DNA of 64,000 bases from Burkholderia anthina (GCF_001547525.1 NZ_LNJP01000003.1:62001-126000), one strand, 5' to 3'. Numbered from the stretch's first letter, positions 24,960 to 34,175 are shown. Numbers and translations are program-made. Notes: generated from the letters alone by a model not told the origin.

Positions 24960-25826
24960 ATGCCAGCCATCGCCGAACTCTTCGTCTACCCGATCAAATC
25001 CTGCGCCGGCATCGCGCTGTCGCGCGCGCAACTGCTCGAAACGGGCCTCGCGTACGACCGTCACTGGCTGATCACCGATCCGCACGGGCAGATGCTCACG
25101 CAGCGCACGCACCCGCGCCTCGCGCTGATCCGCCCGACGCTCGACCGCGATGCGCTCGTGCTGAACGCGCCGGGCATGCCGGAGATCCGCACGCCGCTCG
25201 ACGGCGACGCGACGCCGGCCACGCCGAAGATGGCCGCGACGGTGTGGCGCGACACCGTCGAAGCGATCGACACGGGCGCCGAAACGGCCGCGTGGCTCAC
25301 CGCATTTCTCGGCGCGCCGACGAAGCTCGCGCGCTTCGGCCCCGACGCACGCCGCGGCTGCAACCGCAAATGGACCGGCGACATCGATACGCATACGCAG
25401 TTCGCGGACGGTTATCCGCTGCTGGTGATCGGCCAGTCGTCGCTAGACGACCTGAACGCGCGGCTTGCCGCGAAGGGCGCGCCGGCGATCCCGATGAACC
25501 GCTTCCGGCCGAACATCGTCGTGTCGGATCTCGATGCGTACGAAGAAGATTTCGTCGAGCATCTCGACGCCGGCGGCGACACGCCGGTGCGGCTGCGGCT
25601 CGTCAAGCTGTGCACGCGCTGCCCGGTGCCGACGATCGACCAGGCCACCGGCACGCCGGACCCGGCATGGCCGCACGAGCCGACCGACACGATGCAGACC
25701 TATCGCGCGAACCCGAACTACGACGGCGCGCTGACGTTCGGCATCAATGCGATCGTCGTCGAAGGCGCCGGCGCGTGGCTCGAAGTCGGGCAGCCGGTCG
25801 AAGCGGAGATCGGGTTCGGCGATTGA
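24960..25826 (+). CDS. MOSC-domain protein with N-terminal beta-barrel (YcbX-like)
   Basis: A 288-aa MOSC protein. The N-terminal beta-barrel domain is seen in AELFVYPIKSCAGIALSRAQL and TGLAYDRHWLITDPHGQMLTQRTHPRL. The C-terminal MOSC domain includes RFRPNIVV, the conserved Cys in KLCTRCPVPTID, and FGINAIV. Such proteins bind molybdenum cofactor via a conserved Cys and take part in N-hydroxylated base reduction or related oxidoreductase chains. There is no ferredoxin domain, unlike full-length YcbX. It follows the sulfonate operon by 93 bp and is probably transcribed separately. Confidence 0.9.
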   Translation: MPAIAELFVYPIKSCAGIALSRAQLLETGLAYDRHWLITDPHGQMLTQRTHPRLALIRPTLDRDALVLNAPGMPEIRTPLDGDATPATPKMAATVWRDTVEAIDTGAETAAWLTAFLGAPTKLARFGPDARRGCNRKWTGDIDTHTQFADGYPLLVIGQSSLDDLNARLAAKGAPAIPMNRFRPNIVVSDLDAYEEDFVEHLDAGGDTPVRLRLVKLCTRCPVPTIDQATGTPDPAWPHEPTDTMQTYRANPNYDGALTFGINAIVVEGAGAWLEVGQPVEAEIGFGD

Positions 25827-25905
25827 GCGGCCCGCCAGGACAACTGCCGGACAGGCGTGCACATGCCCCGGCAGATCAGGTCTCGGCTCTTCACCCACCA
25901 TTTAT

Positions 25906-25919
25906 TGAATGATTGTTCC
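25906..25919. promoter_or_regulatory. TetR-type operator upstream of the TetR gene
   Basis: TGAATGATTGTTCC at 25906-25919 lies 20 bp before the TetR start. It matches 12 of 14 positions of TGAATGATCGTTCA, the reverse complement of the dyad upstream of the neighbouring quinone reductase gene. It is therefore probably the autoregulatory site. Confidence 0.65.
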
Positions 25920-25939
25920 TGAATTGATATAGTTCGCGC

Positions 25940-26506
25940 ATGGCAAGACCAAGGGAATTCGACACGGATGCCGCGCTTGACCGCGCGATCGCCGTTTTCA
26001 GCGAGCATGGGTTCGAGGGCAGTTCGGCCCAGATGCTCGTCAGCGCGATGGGCATCGGGCGGCAGAGCCTCTATGCGGCGTTCGGCGACAAATGGCAGCT
26101 TTACCTGTCGGCCGTGCGCCGCTACGGGATGGGCGAATGCGCTGCGCATTTCGACGCTCTGCGCAGCGGCGCACGCGCGATCGACGGGATCGACGCATTG
26201 CTTCGCCGCGTGGTCGAAACGGCCGCCCAACCCTGCCTTGGCACGATTTCCGTCTACGAATTCGGCGCGTCCCGCCCCGAGCTCGCGGAGATCCATGCGG
26301 TGCTGGCCCATAGCTTGATCACCGCAATCGCCGCCCGCGTCCGCGATGCGCAGCGCGAAGGCGACGTGGCCGCGAGCCTCGTCCCCGAAGCGACCGCCCA
26401 GTTCCTGATTGCGAACATCACCGGCATCCGCGTGGCCGGTCGCGGCGGCGCCGACCACGCGAGCCTGAGCGCGTTGGCCGACATGACGCTGCGGGCGCTA
26501 CGGTAG
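25940..26506 (+). CDS. TetR-family transcriptional repressor
   Basis: A 188-aa TetR-type regulator. The N-terminal HTH is clear (ALDRAIAVFSEHGFEGSSAQMLVSAMGIGRQSLYAAFGDK, residues about 12-51), followed by a helical ligand domain. It lies 47 bp upstream of a quinone-reductase-like gene on the same strand, and both genes carry the same TGAAYGATYRTTC dyad in their leaders. It most likely represses the pair in response to an electrophile or quinone. Confidence 0.92.
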   Translation: MARPREFDTDAALDRAIAVFSEHGFEGSSAQMLVSAMGIGRQSLYAAFGDKWQLYLSAVRRYGMGECAAHFDALRSGARAIDGIDALLRRVVETAAQPCLGTISVYEFGASRPELAEIHAVLAHSLITAIAARVRDAQREGDVAASLVPEATAQFLIANITGIRVAGRGGADHASLSALADMTLRALR

Positions 26507-26524
26507 ATTTTTTTGGCACGTTAA

Positions 26525-26538
26525 TGAACGATCATTCA
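26525..26538. promoter_or_regulatory. TetR-type operator upstream of the quinone reductase gene
   Basis: TGAACGATCATTCA is a 14-bp dyad with one mismatched pair, centred on GATC. It is 15 bp before the reductase ATG and would block its ribosome-binding region or promoter. It matches the site in front of the TetR gene. Confidence 0.7.
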
Positions 26539-26553
26539 ACAACAAGGTAAATC

Positions 26554-27522
26554 ATGAAAGCCATCGTGATGAACGGCGCCGGCGGCCACGACATGCTGGA
26601 GCAGGTCGAGCGGCCTGCCCCGGTGGCGCGTACGGGCGAGGCGCTGGTCGAGATCGCCTGCGCCGGCGTCAACTTCATGGACATCGGCGTGCGACGGGGC
26701 ATGGCCTGGACGGGATGGCCCAACCCGAAGATTCTTGGCGTCGAAGGCGCGGGCCGGGTGCTGGCGGTCGGCGACGGCGTCGAGGACATCACACCCGGCC
26801 AGCGCGTCGCGTGGGCCTACGCGCCCGGCAGCTATGCGGAGCAGATTGCGATCCCCGCCACGTCGCTGGCTGCGATTCCGGATACGATCGACGATCGCAC
26901 GGCCGCTGCCGTGATGATGCAGGGTCTCACCGCCAGCCATTTCGCAACCGACTTCTATCCCATACAGCCGGGCGACGTCGCTTTCGTCCACGCGGCGGCC
27001 GGCGGGCTGGGCCTGCTGTTGACGCAGATCATCAAGCTGCGCGGCGGCCGGGTAATCGGGCGCGTCTCGTCCGAAGACAAGGTCGCCGCGGCCAGGGAAG
27101 CGGGCGCGGATCATCTGATCGTCGATACCGGCGGACGGTTCGCCGCGAAGGCACTGCGCCTGACCAACGGCGAAGGCGTGCACGTCGTCTACGACGGCTC
27201 CGGGCCGAAGACCTTTCAGGGATCGCTCGACGTGCTGCGCCGCTCGGGAACCTTCTGCTGGTACGGTCCAGTGCTCGGCGGGCCGGGGCCGATCGACCTC
27301 ATGAGCCTGCCGAGGAGCATCAAGATCGGCTATACGACCTTCTTCGATCATATCTACACGCCCGAACTGCTCCGCGCACGCACGGCGCAGCTGTTCGACT
27401 GGATCGAGGAAGGCCGGCTCAAGGTCCGAATCGGCGCCGAATACCCGCTGGCGGACACGGCGCGCGCGCATGCCGACATGGAAAGCCGCAACTCCATCGG
27501 CAAGCTGCTGCTGAAGCCGTGA
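26554..27522 (+). CDS. NADPH:quinone oxidoreductase, zinc-free MDR family
   Basis: A 322-aa medium-chain reductase of the quinone oxidoreductase type. It has GVNFMDIGVRRG near residue 45, the Rossmann motif AAAGGLGLLLTQIIK at about residue 149, and lacks the structural-zinc Cys cluster and catalytic Cys/His of alcohol dehydrogenases. RVSSEDK after strand 2 suggests NADPH preference. It probably reduces quinones or enals in detoxification. Start 26554 has AAGGT upstream. It follows the TetR gene and shares its operator. Confidence 0.9.
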   Translation: MKAIVMNGAGGHDMLEQVERPAPVARTGEALVEIACAGVNFMDIGVRRGMAWTGWPNPKILGVEGAGRVLAVGDGVEDITPGQRVAWAYAPGSYAEQIAIPATSLAAIPDTIDDRTAAAVMMQGLTASHFATDFYPIQPGDVAFVHAAAGGLGLLLTQIIKLRGGRVIGRVSSEDKVAAAREAGADHLIVDTGGRFAAKALRLTNGEGVHVVYDGSGPKTFQGSLDVLRRSGTFCWYGPVLGGPGPIDLMSLPRSIKIGYTTFFDHIYTPELLRARTAQLFDWIEEGRLKVRIGAEYPLADTARAHADMESRNSIGKLLLKP

Positions 27523-27598
27523 GTGCCGTGGCGCCCTGTCGCCAGGCCGCGCGCCCGCCACGCGGCTGGAACAGCCGCGACTCGTCTGGAAACCGTCC

Positions 27599-29005
27599 CT
27601 AACGATGGCTCGCCGCCGGCAGCCGGATCGTCACGATCAGCCCGCCGCCGGCCGCATCGGCCAGCGTCACGCTGCCCTGATGCACGCGCGCGATTTCCCG
27701 CACGATCGACAGCCCGAGCCCGGTGCCTTCGACCGTCTGCGTCTTGCTGCCGCGATGGAAACGCTCGAACACCGCGTCGCGTTCGTCGGCCGGAATGCCC
27801 GGCCCGTCGTCGATCACGTCGAGCCGCGCCGCTTCGCCGTCGCGCGAGACGCGCACCGTGATCACCGCATGGTCGCCCGCATAACGGATCGCGTTGTCGA
27901 TCAGATTGCCGATCATCTCGCCGAGCAGGTCGGACTGCCCGAGCACGTCGACATCGGCTTCGTGCTCGAAGCCGAGATCGATGTCATGCGCGCGGGCGAC
28001 GGGCGACCAGTCGAGCGTCACGCTGCGTGCGAGCCGGTGCAGCGCGACCGGCTTGTGCGCGACCGCATGACCGCTGTCCGAATCGAGCCGCGACAGCGAC
28101 AGCAGTTGCTGGACGATCTTCGCGGCCTGCCGCACCGCGCCGTTCGCGCGCCGCAGGTGCACGTTCATGCGCGGCTGCTCGTCGGGCCGCAGCGCGAGCT
28201 CGACGCCCGCCTGCACCGCCGCGAGCGGCGTCTTCAACTGATGGGCCGCATCGGCGAAGAAGCGGCGCCGCGCCACCTGCATCCGCTGCGTGCGGCCGAT
28301 GTACTGGTTGATCGAATCGACGAGCGGCGCGAGTTCGCTCGGCATCGCGCCCGTGTCGAGCGGCGTCGTGTCGTCCTCGCTGCGCGCGGCGACGGTCGCC
28401 GACAGCCGGTTCAGCGGCCGCAGCCCGCGCCCGACGCCGAGCCACACGATTCCGAGCGCCAGCACGACGAGCAGCCCTTCCTGCAGCAGCGACCCGATCA
28501 GGATCTCGCGCGCGAGCGCCTGGCGCGCCTCGATCGTCTCGCCGACCATCACCCACACGATGCGCGACTGCGCGGTCGGCACGTCGTGCACCGGGATGCG
28601 CAGCGCGGCCATCCGCAATTGTTCGCCGCGATACACGACGTCGTAGTAGCGCGTGACGAACAGCGCGCCGTCGCCCGCGTCGCGCCCGCGCGGCAGCGGC
28701 AGGTCCGGGTAGCCGGTGACCGTGCGGCCGTTGTCCTCGCGGATCAGGTAGTAGATCTTGCCGCCGTCGCTCGATTCGAGCATTTCGAGCGCGAGATACG
28801 GAAGGTCGACCTGGATCTCGCCGTCGTTGAGCCGCACGCCTTCGCGGATCGACTTCAGCGACGACGACAGCGTGCGGTCGAACGCGACGTGCGCGGCGCT
28901 CATCGCGCGCTGGTACGTGAGCCACGAGTCGAGCGCGAGCAGGCCGAGCAGCGGCAGCAGCAGCCACAGCGCGACCTGCGCGCGCAGGTTCGGGCGGGTC
29001 ATCAT
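27599..29005 (-). CDS. Sensor histidine kinase (TctE/QseC-like)
   Basis: A 468-aa membrane kinase. Transmembrane segments are at about residues 10-30 (VALWLLLPLLGLLALDSWL) and about 165-190 (LLVVLALGIVWLGVG), bounding a periplasmic sensor domain. Cytoplasmic parts in order are HAMP, the H-box FFADAAHQLKTPLAAVQAG, the N-box GNLIDNAIRY, and G-boxes DDGPGI and GTGLGLSIV. The sensor domain with EMLESSDGGKIYYLI resembles TctE. ATGs at 29005 and 29002 are equally possible; no strong Shine-Dalgarno is seen. It follows its response regulator by 76 bp. Confidence 0.92.
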   Translation of the reverse strand: MMTRPNLRAQVALWLLLPLLGLLALDSWLTYQRAMSAAHVAFDRTLSSSLKSIREGVRLNDGEIQVDLPYLALEMLESSDGGKIYYLIREDNGRTVTGYPDLPLPRGRDAGDGALFVTRYYDVVYRGEQLRMAALRIPVHDVPTAQSRIVWVMVGETIEARQALAREILIGSLLQEGLLVVLALGIVWLGVGRGLRPLNRLSATVAARSEDDTTPLDTGAMPSELAPLVDSINQYIGRTQRMQVARRRFFADAAHQLKTPLAAVQAGVELALRPDEQPRMNVHLRRANGAVRQAAKIVQQLLSLSRLDSDSGHAVAHKPVALHRLARSVTLDWSPVARAHDIDLGFEHEADVDVLGQSDLLGEMIGNLIDNAIRYAGDHAVITVRVSRDGEAARLDVIDDGPGIPADERDAVFERFHRGSKTQTVEGTGLGLSIVREIARVHQGSVTLADAAGGGLIVTIRLPAASHR

Positions 29006-29081
29006 GCGTTCGGCCGGGCCGCGCGAACGATCGCAGGCGCCGCGTCGGCCGCCGGCGAGCACGAACGAGCGCGACGGGCGC

Positions 29082-29762
29082 TCATTCGGCCGCCCCCGCC
29101 TTTGCTTCGAGCAGATAGCCGAGCCCGCGCAGCGTGACGATCGCAACGCCGGTGTTCTCCAGCTTCTTGCGCAGCCGGTATACGTAGATCTCGATCGCAT
29201 CGGCGTTGACCGACTCGTCGAGCCCGAAGATCTTCTCCGACAGCGTGTCCTTGTTGATCGCGCGGCCGTTGCGCAGGATCAGCACCTCGAGCACCGAGCG
29301 CTCGCGCGGCGTGAGCGACAGCGGCTCGCCCGCGAGATGGAAGCTGCGATCGATACTGTCATACGAAAGCGGCCCGCATTCGACCCGCGAATGCTCGTGG
29401 CCGAGGCTGCGCCGGATCAGCGCGCGGGCGCGCGCCTCGAGTTCGGTCAGCTCGAACGGCTTCGCGAGATAGTCGTCGGCGCCGAGATCGAGCCCTTTCA
29501 CGCGGTCCTCGACCGAACCGTGCGCGGTGAGAATCAACACCGGCACCGGATTGCGGCGCGCGCGCAGCCGCCGCAGCACCTCGAGCCCGTCGAGCTTCGG
29601 CAGCCCGAGATCGAGGATCACCAACGCGTAATCCTGCGTGCGCAGCACGTGGTCCGCCGCCTCGCCGTCGGCCATGTGATCGACCGCGAAGCGCGCGGCG
29701 CTCAGCGCATCGCTCAGCGACTGGGCCAGGTTCGGGTTGTCTTCGACGAGCAGCACACGCAT
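29082..29762 (-). CDS. OmpR-family response regulator (TctD-like)
   Basis: A 226-aa two-domain regulator. The receiver has the acidic pocket VEDN, phospho-acceptor Asp51 in ILDLGLP, and Lys101 in LAKPF. The C-terminal winged HTH is complete (LTPRERSVLEVLILRNGRAINKDTL, then IEIYVYRLRKKLENTG, LRGLGYLLE). It is the partner of the downstream kinase and is divergent from an ABC transporter operon. A direct repeat with 11-bp spacing upstream of that operon is a candidate binding site. Confidence 0.94.
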   Translation of the reverse strand: MRVLLVEDNPNLAQSLSDALSAARFAVDHMADGEAADHVLRTQDYALVILDLGLPKLDGLEVLRRLRARRNPVPVLILTAHGSVEDRVKGLDLGADDYLAKPFELTELEARARALIRRSLGHEHSRVECGPLSYDSIDRSFHLAGEPLSLTPRERSVLEVLILRNGRAINKDTLSEKIFGLDESVNADAIEIYVYRLRKKLENTGVAIVTLRGLGYLLEAKAGAAE

Positions 29763-30134
29763 GGGGATTCCGGTAAGGTCAGCGACAGCCCGCTACATTA
29801 CATGATCCTTTCCGTCTCCACGCCTCGCGCAAACACGGGTTGCGCGGGTGCCGCGAACGGGCCGCGTCGGCGGCGGCGGCGTCGGGTATGCGGCGCGGAC
29901 GGCCGCGTACGCGCGGCATGGTGGCCAAGTCCTCGGGCAACTGCTGGCCGCGCCCGCGTAGCCGGTCAGCCCGCGTCGCGTCCCCCTGTTGCGCCGCGAA
30001 AGCCGCGGTCGCCCCCCCGGGAAATCCATGACGCGAACGGCGCAATCGCGAACGGAAATGAAAGCGGGCTGAAAGTGCCCCGCCCGTAACATCCGCGTCA
30101 TTCGAACAACATCAACGCATCACTGGAGGAAGAC
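29763..30134. promoter_or_regulatory. Divergent control region with an OmpR-type direct repeat (30059-30075)
   Basis: 372 bp between the response regulator and the ABC binding-protein gene; no gene is supported. TGAAAG occurs at 30059-30064 and 30070-30075, exactly 11 bp apart, the spacing bound by OmpR-family dimers. The repeat lies 60-76 bp upstream of the transporter start, well placed for activation. The rest is GC-rich and holds no other clear element. Confidence 0.6.
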
Positions 30135-31235
30135 ATGCCGTTTGCACCGAAGCACCTCGCCGCCGCGCTGGCGGTCGTCCTGGGCACTGCCGCCGGCGGC
30201 GCCGCCGCGCAGGTTCCGGCCGGCTACCCGGGGAACTACCAGGGCGTGATCGACGCCGCGAAGAAGGAAGGCAAGCTGATCGTCTACTCGACGACCGACA
30301 CGGGCCTCGTGCGTCCGCTGATCAAGGACTTCGAAAGCCTGTACGGCGTGAAGGTCGAGTACAACGACATGAACAGCACCGAGCTGTACAACCGCTACAT
30401 CAGCGAGAACGCGGCGAGCAGCACCAGCGCCGACGTGCTGTGGAGCTCGGCGATGGACCTGCAGGTCAAGCTCGTCAACGACGGCCTGATGGCGACGTAC
30501 GATTCGCCCGAAAGCCCGAACGTGCCGCAATGGGCGCAGTACCAGAAGCAGGCGTACGGCACGACGTTCGAGCCGCTCGCGATCGTCTACAACAAGCGGC
30601 TGATCCCCGAGAACGAGGTGCCGAAAACCCGCGCCGACCTGATCAAGCTGCTCACCACGCAGGCCGACAAGTTCAAGGGCAAGGTCACGACCTACGACAT
30701 CGAGAAATCGGGCGTCGGCTTCAACTACCTGACCCAGGACGCGCACGTGAACGAGAAGGTCACGTGGGAACTCGTGAAGGCGATCGGCGCGACCGGCCCG
30801 AAGCTGCAGTCGAGCACGGGCGCGATGATGGAGCGCATCTCGTCGGGCGAGAACCTGATCGGCTACAACATCATCGGCTCGTATGCGTACGCGAAGGCAA
30901 AGAAGGACAAGTCGATCGGCTACGTGTTTCCGAAGGACTACACGCAGGTCGTGAGCCGCCTCGCCACGATATCGAAGAAGGCGAAGAACCCGAACGCCGC
31001 GAAGCTGTGGGTCGACTACCTGCTGTCGAAGCGCGGCCAGACGCTGATCGCGAACCAGGCGAACCTGTACGCGATCCGCGCGGACGTGACCGGCGAAACG
31101 TCGGCCGCGAGCCTCACGAAGGAACTCGGCGATTCGCTGAAGCCGATCCAGATCGGCACCGGCCTGCTCGTCTATCTCGACCAGTCGAAGCGCCTCGCGT
31201 TCCTGAAGCAATGGCAGCAGGCGATCAAGCGCTGA
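30135..31235 (+). CDS. ABC transporter substrate-binding protein (FbpA/AfuA-like family)
   Basis: A 366-aa periplasmic binding protein with a signal peptide (LAAALAVVLGTAAGGAAAQ). YPGNYQGVIDAAKKEGKLIVYSTTD, VEYNDMNSTELYNRYISE, and ADVLWSSAMDLQVKLVNDGLM identify the FbpA/AfuA fold. The classic Fe-binding double Tyr is not evident, so the ligand may be an organic anion rather than iron. The regulator pair next door resembles TctDE, which senses tricarboxylates. Start 30135 has a strong GGAGGAAG. A stable hairpin follows before the permease gene. Confidence 0.9.
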   Translation: MPFAPKHLAAALAVVLGTAAGGAAAQVPAGYPGNYQGVIDAAKKEGKLIVYSTTDTGLVRPLIKDFESLYGVKVEYNDMNSTELYNRYISENAASSTSADVLWSSAMDLQVKLVNDGLMATYDSPESPNVPQWAQYQKQAYGTTFEPLAIVYNKRLIPENEVPKTRADLIKLLTTQADKFKGKVTTYDIEKSGVGFNYLTQDAHVNEKVTWELVKAIGATGPKLQSSTGAMMERISSGENLIGYNIIGSYAYAKAKKDKSIGYVFPKDYTQVVSRLATISKKAKNPNAAKLWVDYLLSKRGQTLIANQANLYAIRADVTGETSAASLTKELGDSLKPIQIGTGLLVYLDQSKRLAFLKQWQQAIKR

Positions 31236-31247
31236 GCCGCTGACGCC

Positions 31248-31279
31248 GGGCCGCCCGCCGCACGGCGCGCGGGCGGCCC
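31248..31279 (+). terminator. Intercistronic hairpin between binding protein and permease
   Basis: GGGCCGCCCGC (31248-31258) and GCGGGCGGCCC (31269-31279) form a perfect 11-bp stem with a 10-nt loop, 12 bp after the binding-protein stop. There is no long T-tract, so it may act as a partial terminator or mRNA-stabilising element that raises binding-protein expression over permease and ATPase. Confidence 0.7.
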
Positions 31280-31335
31280 CTTCCCCTTACCGACTTCCTT
31301 GAGGCGGCCATCCGGATGGCCGCAGGGGCGAACTC

Positions 31336-33108
31336 ATGCTTTCCACCAGCACACGCGGCACGGCACCGGCCGTTCCGCCCGCCACCGGCCCGCGCGACGC
31401 GATTCCCGCGCTGCCGGTCAGCAGCCTGCAGCCGCTCGCCGGCATGCTGCGCTGGATCGTCGTCGCGGTACTGACCGTCGCGGTCGCGCTGCCGCTCGGC
31501 TTCATCCTGTTCCAGAGCCTGCTGTCCGCGCCGTTCTTCGACGCGAACAAGACGCTCGGCGTCGAAGGCTTCCGCTTCATCTTCAGCGATCCCGATTTCT
31601 GGTCGGCCGTGAAGAACTCGTTCATCATCGCCGGCGGGATGCTGTTCATCTCGATCCCGCTCGGCGGCATCCTCGCGTTCCTGATGGTGCGCACCGACCT
31701 GCCCGGCCGCCGCTGGCTCGAACCGCTGCTGCTCACGCCGGTGTTCGTGTCGCCGATGGTGCTCGCGTTCGGCTACGTGGTCGCGGCCGGCCCAGTCGGC
31801 TTCTACTCGGTGTGGTTCAAGGAGCTGTTCGGGGTGCAGAGCGTGCCCTGGAACGTGTATTCGATCTTCGCGATCACGGTGATCGTCGGCCTCACGCACG
31901 TGCCGCACGTGTACCTGTATTCGTCGGCCGCGCTGCGCAACCTCGGCTCGGACGTCGAGGAAGCCGCGCGCGTGGCGGGCGCCCGCCCGTTCCGCGTCGC
32001 GCTCGACGTGAGCCTGCCGATGACGATGCCCGCGCTGCTGTTCGCCGGCGTGCTGGTGTTCTTCCTCGGCTTCGAGGTGTTCGGGCTGCCGCTCGTGCTC
32101 GGCGACCCGGAAGGCCACCTCGTGCTCGCGACCTACCTGTACAAGCTGACCAACAAGCTCGGCGTGCCGTCGTATCACCTGATGGCCGCGGTCGCCGTGT
32201 GCATCGTCGCGATCACCTTCCCGCTCGTGCTGCTGCAGCGCCGCCTGCTGAAGACCGCGAATCGCTTCGTCACCGTGAAGGGCAAGGCCGGCCGCGCGAC
32301 CGTGCTGCCGCTCGGCGTGTGGCGCTGGGTCGCGCTCGCGATCGTCGCGCTGTGGCTCGCGCTGACCGTGATCGTGCCGATCTCGGGCATCGTGCTGCGC
32401 GCGTTCGTCACCAACTGGGGCGAAGGCGTGCCGCTCGCCGAAGTGCTGACGCTGGCGAACTTCGTCGAGCTGTTCGAGCAGGACAACCTGGTGCGCGCGA
32501 TCGTCAACACGCTCGGCATCGGCGTGATCGGCGGCGCGCTCGCGATCGGCTTCTACTCGCTCGTCGCGTTCGCCGGCCACCGCCGCCCCGACTGGGCGAC
32601 CAGGCTGCTCGACTACCTCGTGCTGCTGCCGCGCGCGGTGCCGGGCCTGCTCGCCGGTCTCGCGTTCCTGTGGATCTTCCTGTTCGTGCCGGGCCTGCGC
32701 GAACTGAAGAACTCGATGTGGAGCATCTGGATCGCGTACACGGTCGTGTGGCTCGCGTACGGGATGCGGCTCATCCAGAGCGCGCTGCTGCAGGTCGGCC
32801 CCGAGCTCGAGGAAGCCGGCCGCAGCGTCGGCGCGACGCGCAGCCGCGTGTCGCTCGACGTGACGCTGCCGCTCGTGCGCTTCGGCCTGCTCGCCGCGTG
32901 GCTGCTGATCTTCATGATCTTCGAGCGCGAATACTCGACCGCCGTCTACCTGCTGTCGCCCGGCACCGAAGTGATCGGCGCGCTGCTCGTGTCGCTGTGG
33001 GCGACCGGCGCCGTCGACCAGGTCGCCGCGCTCTCTGTCATCAACATCGCGATGGTCGGCGCCGGTCTCGGCGTGGCCCTGCGCTTCGGAGTGAAACTTC
33101 ATGGATAA
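31336..33108 (+). CDS. ABC transporter permease, two fused domains (FbpB/FutB-like)
   Basis: A 590-aa permease with two BPD_transp_1 units in one chain, about 12 membrane helices. The EAA coupling loops are seen twice: VEEAARVAGARPFRVALDVSLP near residue 215 and ELEEAGRSVGATRSRVSLDVTLP near 495. A single protein can thus supply both transmembrane halves. Its stop overlaps the ATPase start by 8 bp. The length is normal for FbpB-type permeases. Confidence 0.93.
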   Translation: MLSTSTRGTAPAVPPATGPRDAIPALPVSSLQPLAGMLRWIVVAVLTVAVALPLGFILFQSLLSAPFFDANKTLGVEGFRFIFSDPDFWSAVKNSFIIAGGMLFISIPLGGILAFLMVRTDLPGRRWLEPLLLTPVFVSPMVLAFGYVVAAGPVGFYSVWFKELFGVQSVPWNVYSIFAITVIVGLTHVPHVYLYSSAALRNLGSDVEEAARVAGARPFRVALDVSLPMTMPALLFAGVLVFFLGFEVFGLPLVLGDPEGHLVLATYLYKLTNKLGVPSYHLMAAVAVCIVAITFPLVLLQRRLLKTANRFVTVKGKAGRATVLPLGVWRWVALAIVALWLALTVIVPISGIVLRAFVTNWGEGVPLAEVLTLANFVELFEQDNLVRAIVNTLGIGVIGGALAIGFYSLVAFAGHRRPDWATRLLDYLVLLPRAVPGLLAGLAFLWIFLFVPGLRELKNSMWSIWIAYTVVWLAYGMRLIQSALLQVGPELEEAGRSVGATRSRVSLDVTLPLVRFGLLAAWLLIFMIFEREYSTAVYLLSPGTEVIGALLVSLWATGAVDQVAALSVINIAMVGAGLGVALRFGVKLHG

Positions 33109-34168
33109 GCTCATCGTCGACGATCTGCACCTCAGCTACGGCGCCAACCCGATCCTCAAGGGCGTGTCGTTCGAACTGAAGGCCGGCGAAGTCGTGTGCC
33201 TGCTCGGCGCGTCGGGCAGCGGCAAGACCACGCTGCTGCGCGCGGTGGCCGGCCTCGAACAGCCGTCCGACGGCCGTATCCAGCTCGACGAGCGCGTGTT
33301 CTTCGACGGCGCGCGACGCATCGACCTGCCGGTCGAACAGCGCTCGCTCGGCCTCGTGTTCCAGTCGTACGCGCTGTGGCCGCACCGCACCGTCGCCGAC
33401 AACGTCGGCTACGGGCTCAAGCTGCGCCGCGTGGCGCCTGCCGAACAGAAACACCGCGTGCAGGCCGCGCTCGACCAGCTCGGCCTCGGCCATCTCGCCG
33501 AACGCTTTCCGCATCAACTGTCGGGCGGCCAGCAGCAGCGCGTCGCGATCGCCCGTGCGCTCGTCTACAACCCGCCGGTGATCCTGCTCGACGAGCCGCT
33601 GTCGAACCTCGACGCGAAGCTGCGCGAGGAAGCGCGTGCGTGGCTGCGCGAGCTGATCGTGTCGCTCGGACTGTCGGCCCTGTGCGTGACGCACGACCAG
33701 ACCGAAGCGATGGCGATGTCCGATCGCATCCTGCTGCTGCGCAACGGCCGCATCGAGCAGGAAGGCACGCCGGCCGAGCTGTACGGTGCGCCGCGCTCGC
33801 TGTATACCGCCGAATTCATGGGCAGCAACAACCGCATCGACGCGCGCGTCGCGGCCGTCGACGGCGAACGCGTGACGCTTGCCGGCGACGGCTGGGAGTT
33901 GCAGGCGCTGGCCCGCGACACGTTCGCGCCGGGCCAGGACGCGCAGGCCGTGATCCGTCTCGAGCGCGTGCAGGTGGCCGACGGCCCGGGCGCGAACCGG
34001 CTGCAGGCCGACCTCGTCACGTCGATGTATCTCGGCGACCGCTGGGAATACCTGTTCCATTGCGGCGAGATGCGCCTGCGCGCGTTCGGCCACGTGCCGC
34101 GCGCGGCCGGCAAGCACTGGATCGAATTCCCGGCCAACGACTGCTGGGCGTTCGCGAAAGCGGGCTGA
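33101..34168 (+). CDS. ABC transporter ATP-binding protein with TOBE-like C-terminus (FbpC-like)
   Basis: A 355-aa ATPase. Walker A is GASGSGKTT, the signature LSGGQQQRVAIARAL, Walker B VILLDEPLSNLDAKLREE, and the switch His is in LCVTHDQTEAM. Residues after about 235 form the regulatory TOBE-like region (MGSNNRIDARVAAVDG). The ATG at 33101 lies inside the end of the permease gene, so translation is coupled. It completes the importer with the binding protein and fused permease. Confidence 0.94.
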   Translation: MDKLIVDDLHLSYGANPILKGVSFELKAGEVVCLLGASGSGKTTLLRAVAGLEQPSDGRIQLDERVFFDGARRIDLPVEQRSLGLVFQSYALWPHRTVADNVGYGLKLRRVAPAEQKHRVQAALDQLGLGHLAERFPHQLSGGQQQRVAIARALVYNPPVILLDEPLSNLDAKLREEARAWLRELIVSLGLSALCVTHDQTEAMAMSDRILLLRNGRIEQEGTPAELYGAPRSLYTAEFMGSNNRIDARVAAVDGERVTLAGDGWELQALARDTFAPGQDAQAVIRLERVQVADGPGANRLQADLVTSMYLGDRWEYLFHCGEMRLRAFGHVPRAAGKHWIEFPANDCWAFAKAG

Positions 34169-34175
34169 TCCGCAT

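Noticed and set aside
29779-30101. Open frames on both strands in the response regulator/ABC spacer
   Set aside because: Arg/Ala-rich translations without motif or RBS, overlapping the 11-bp direct repeat; best read as control DNA.
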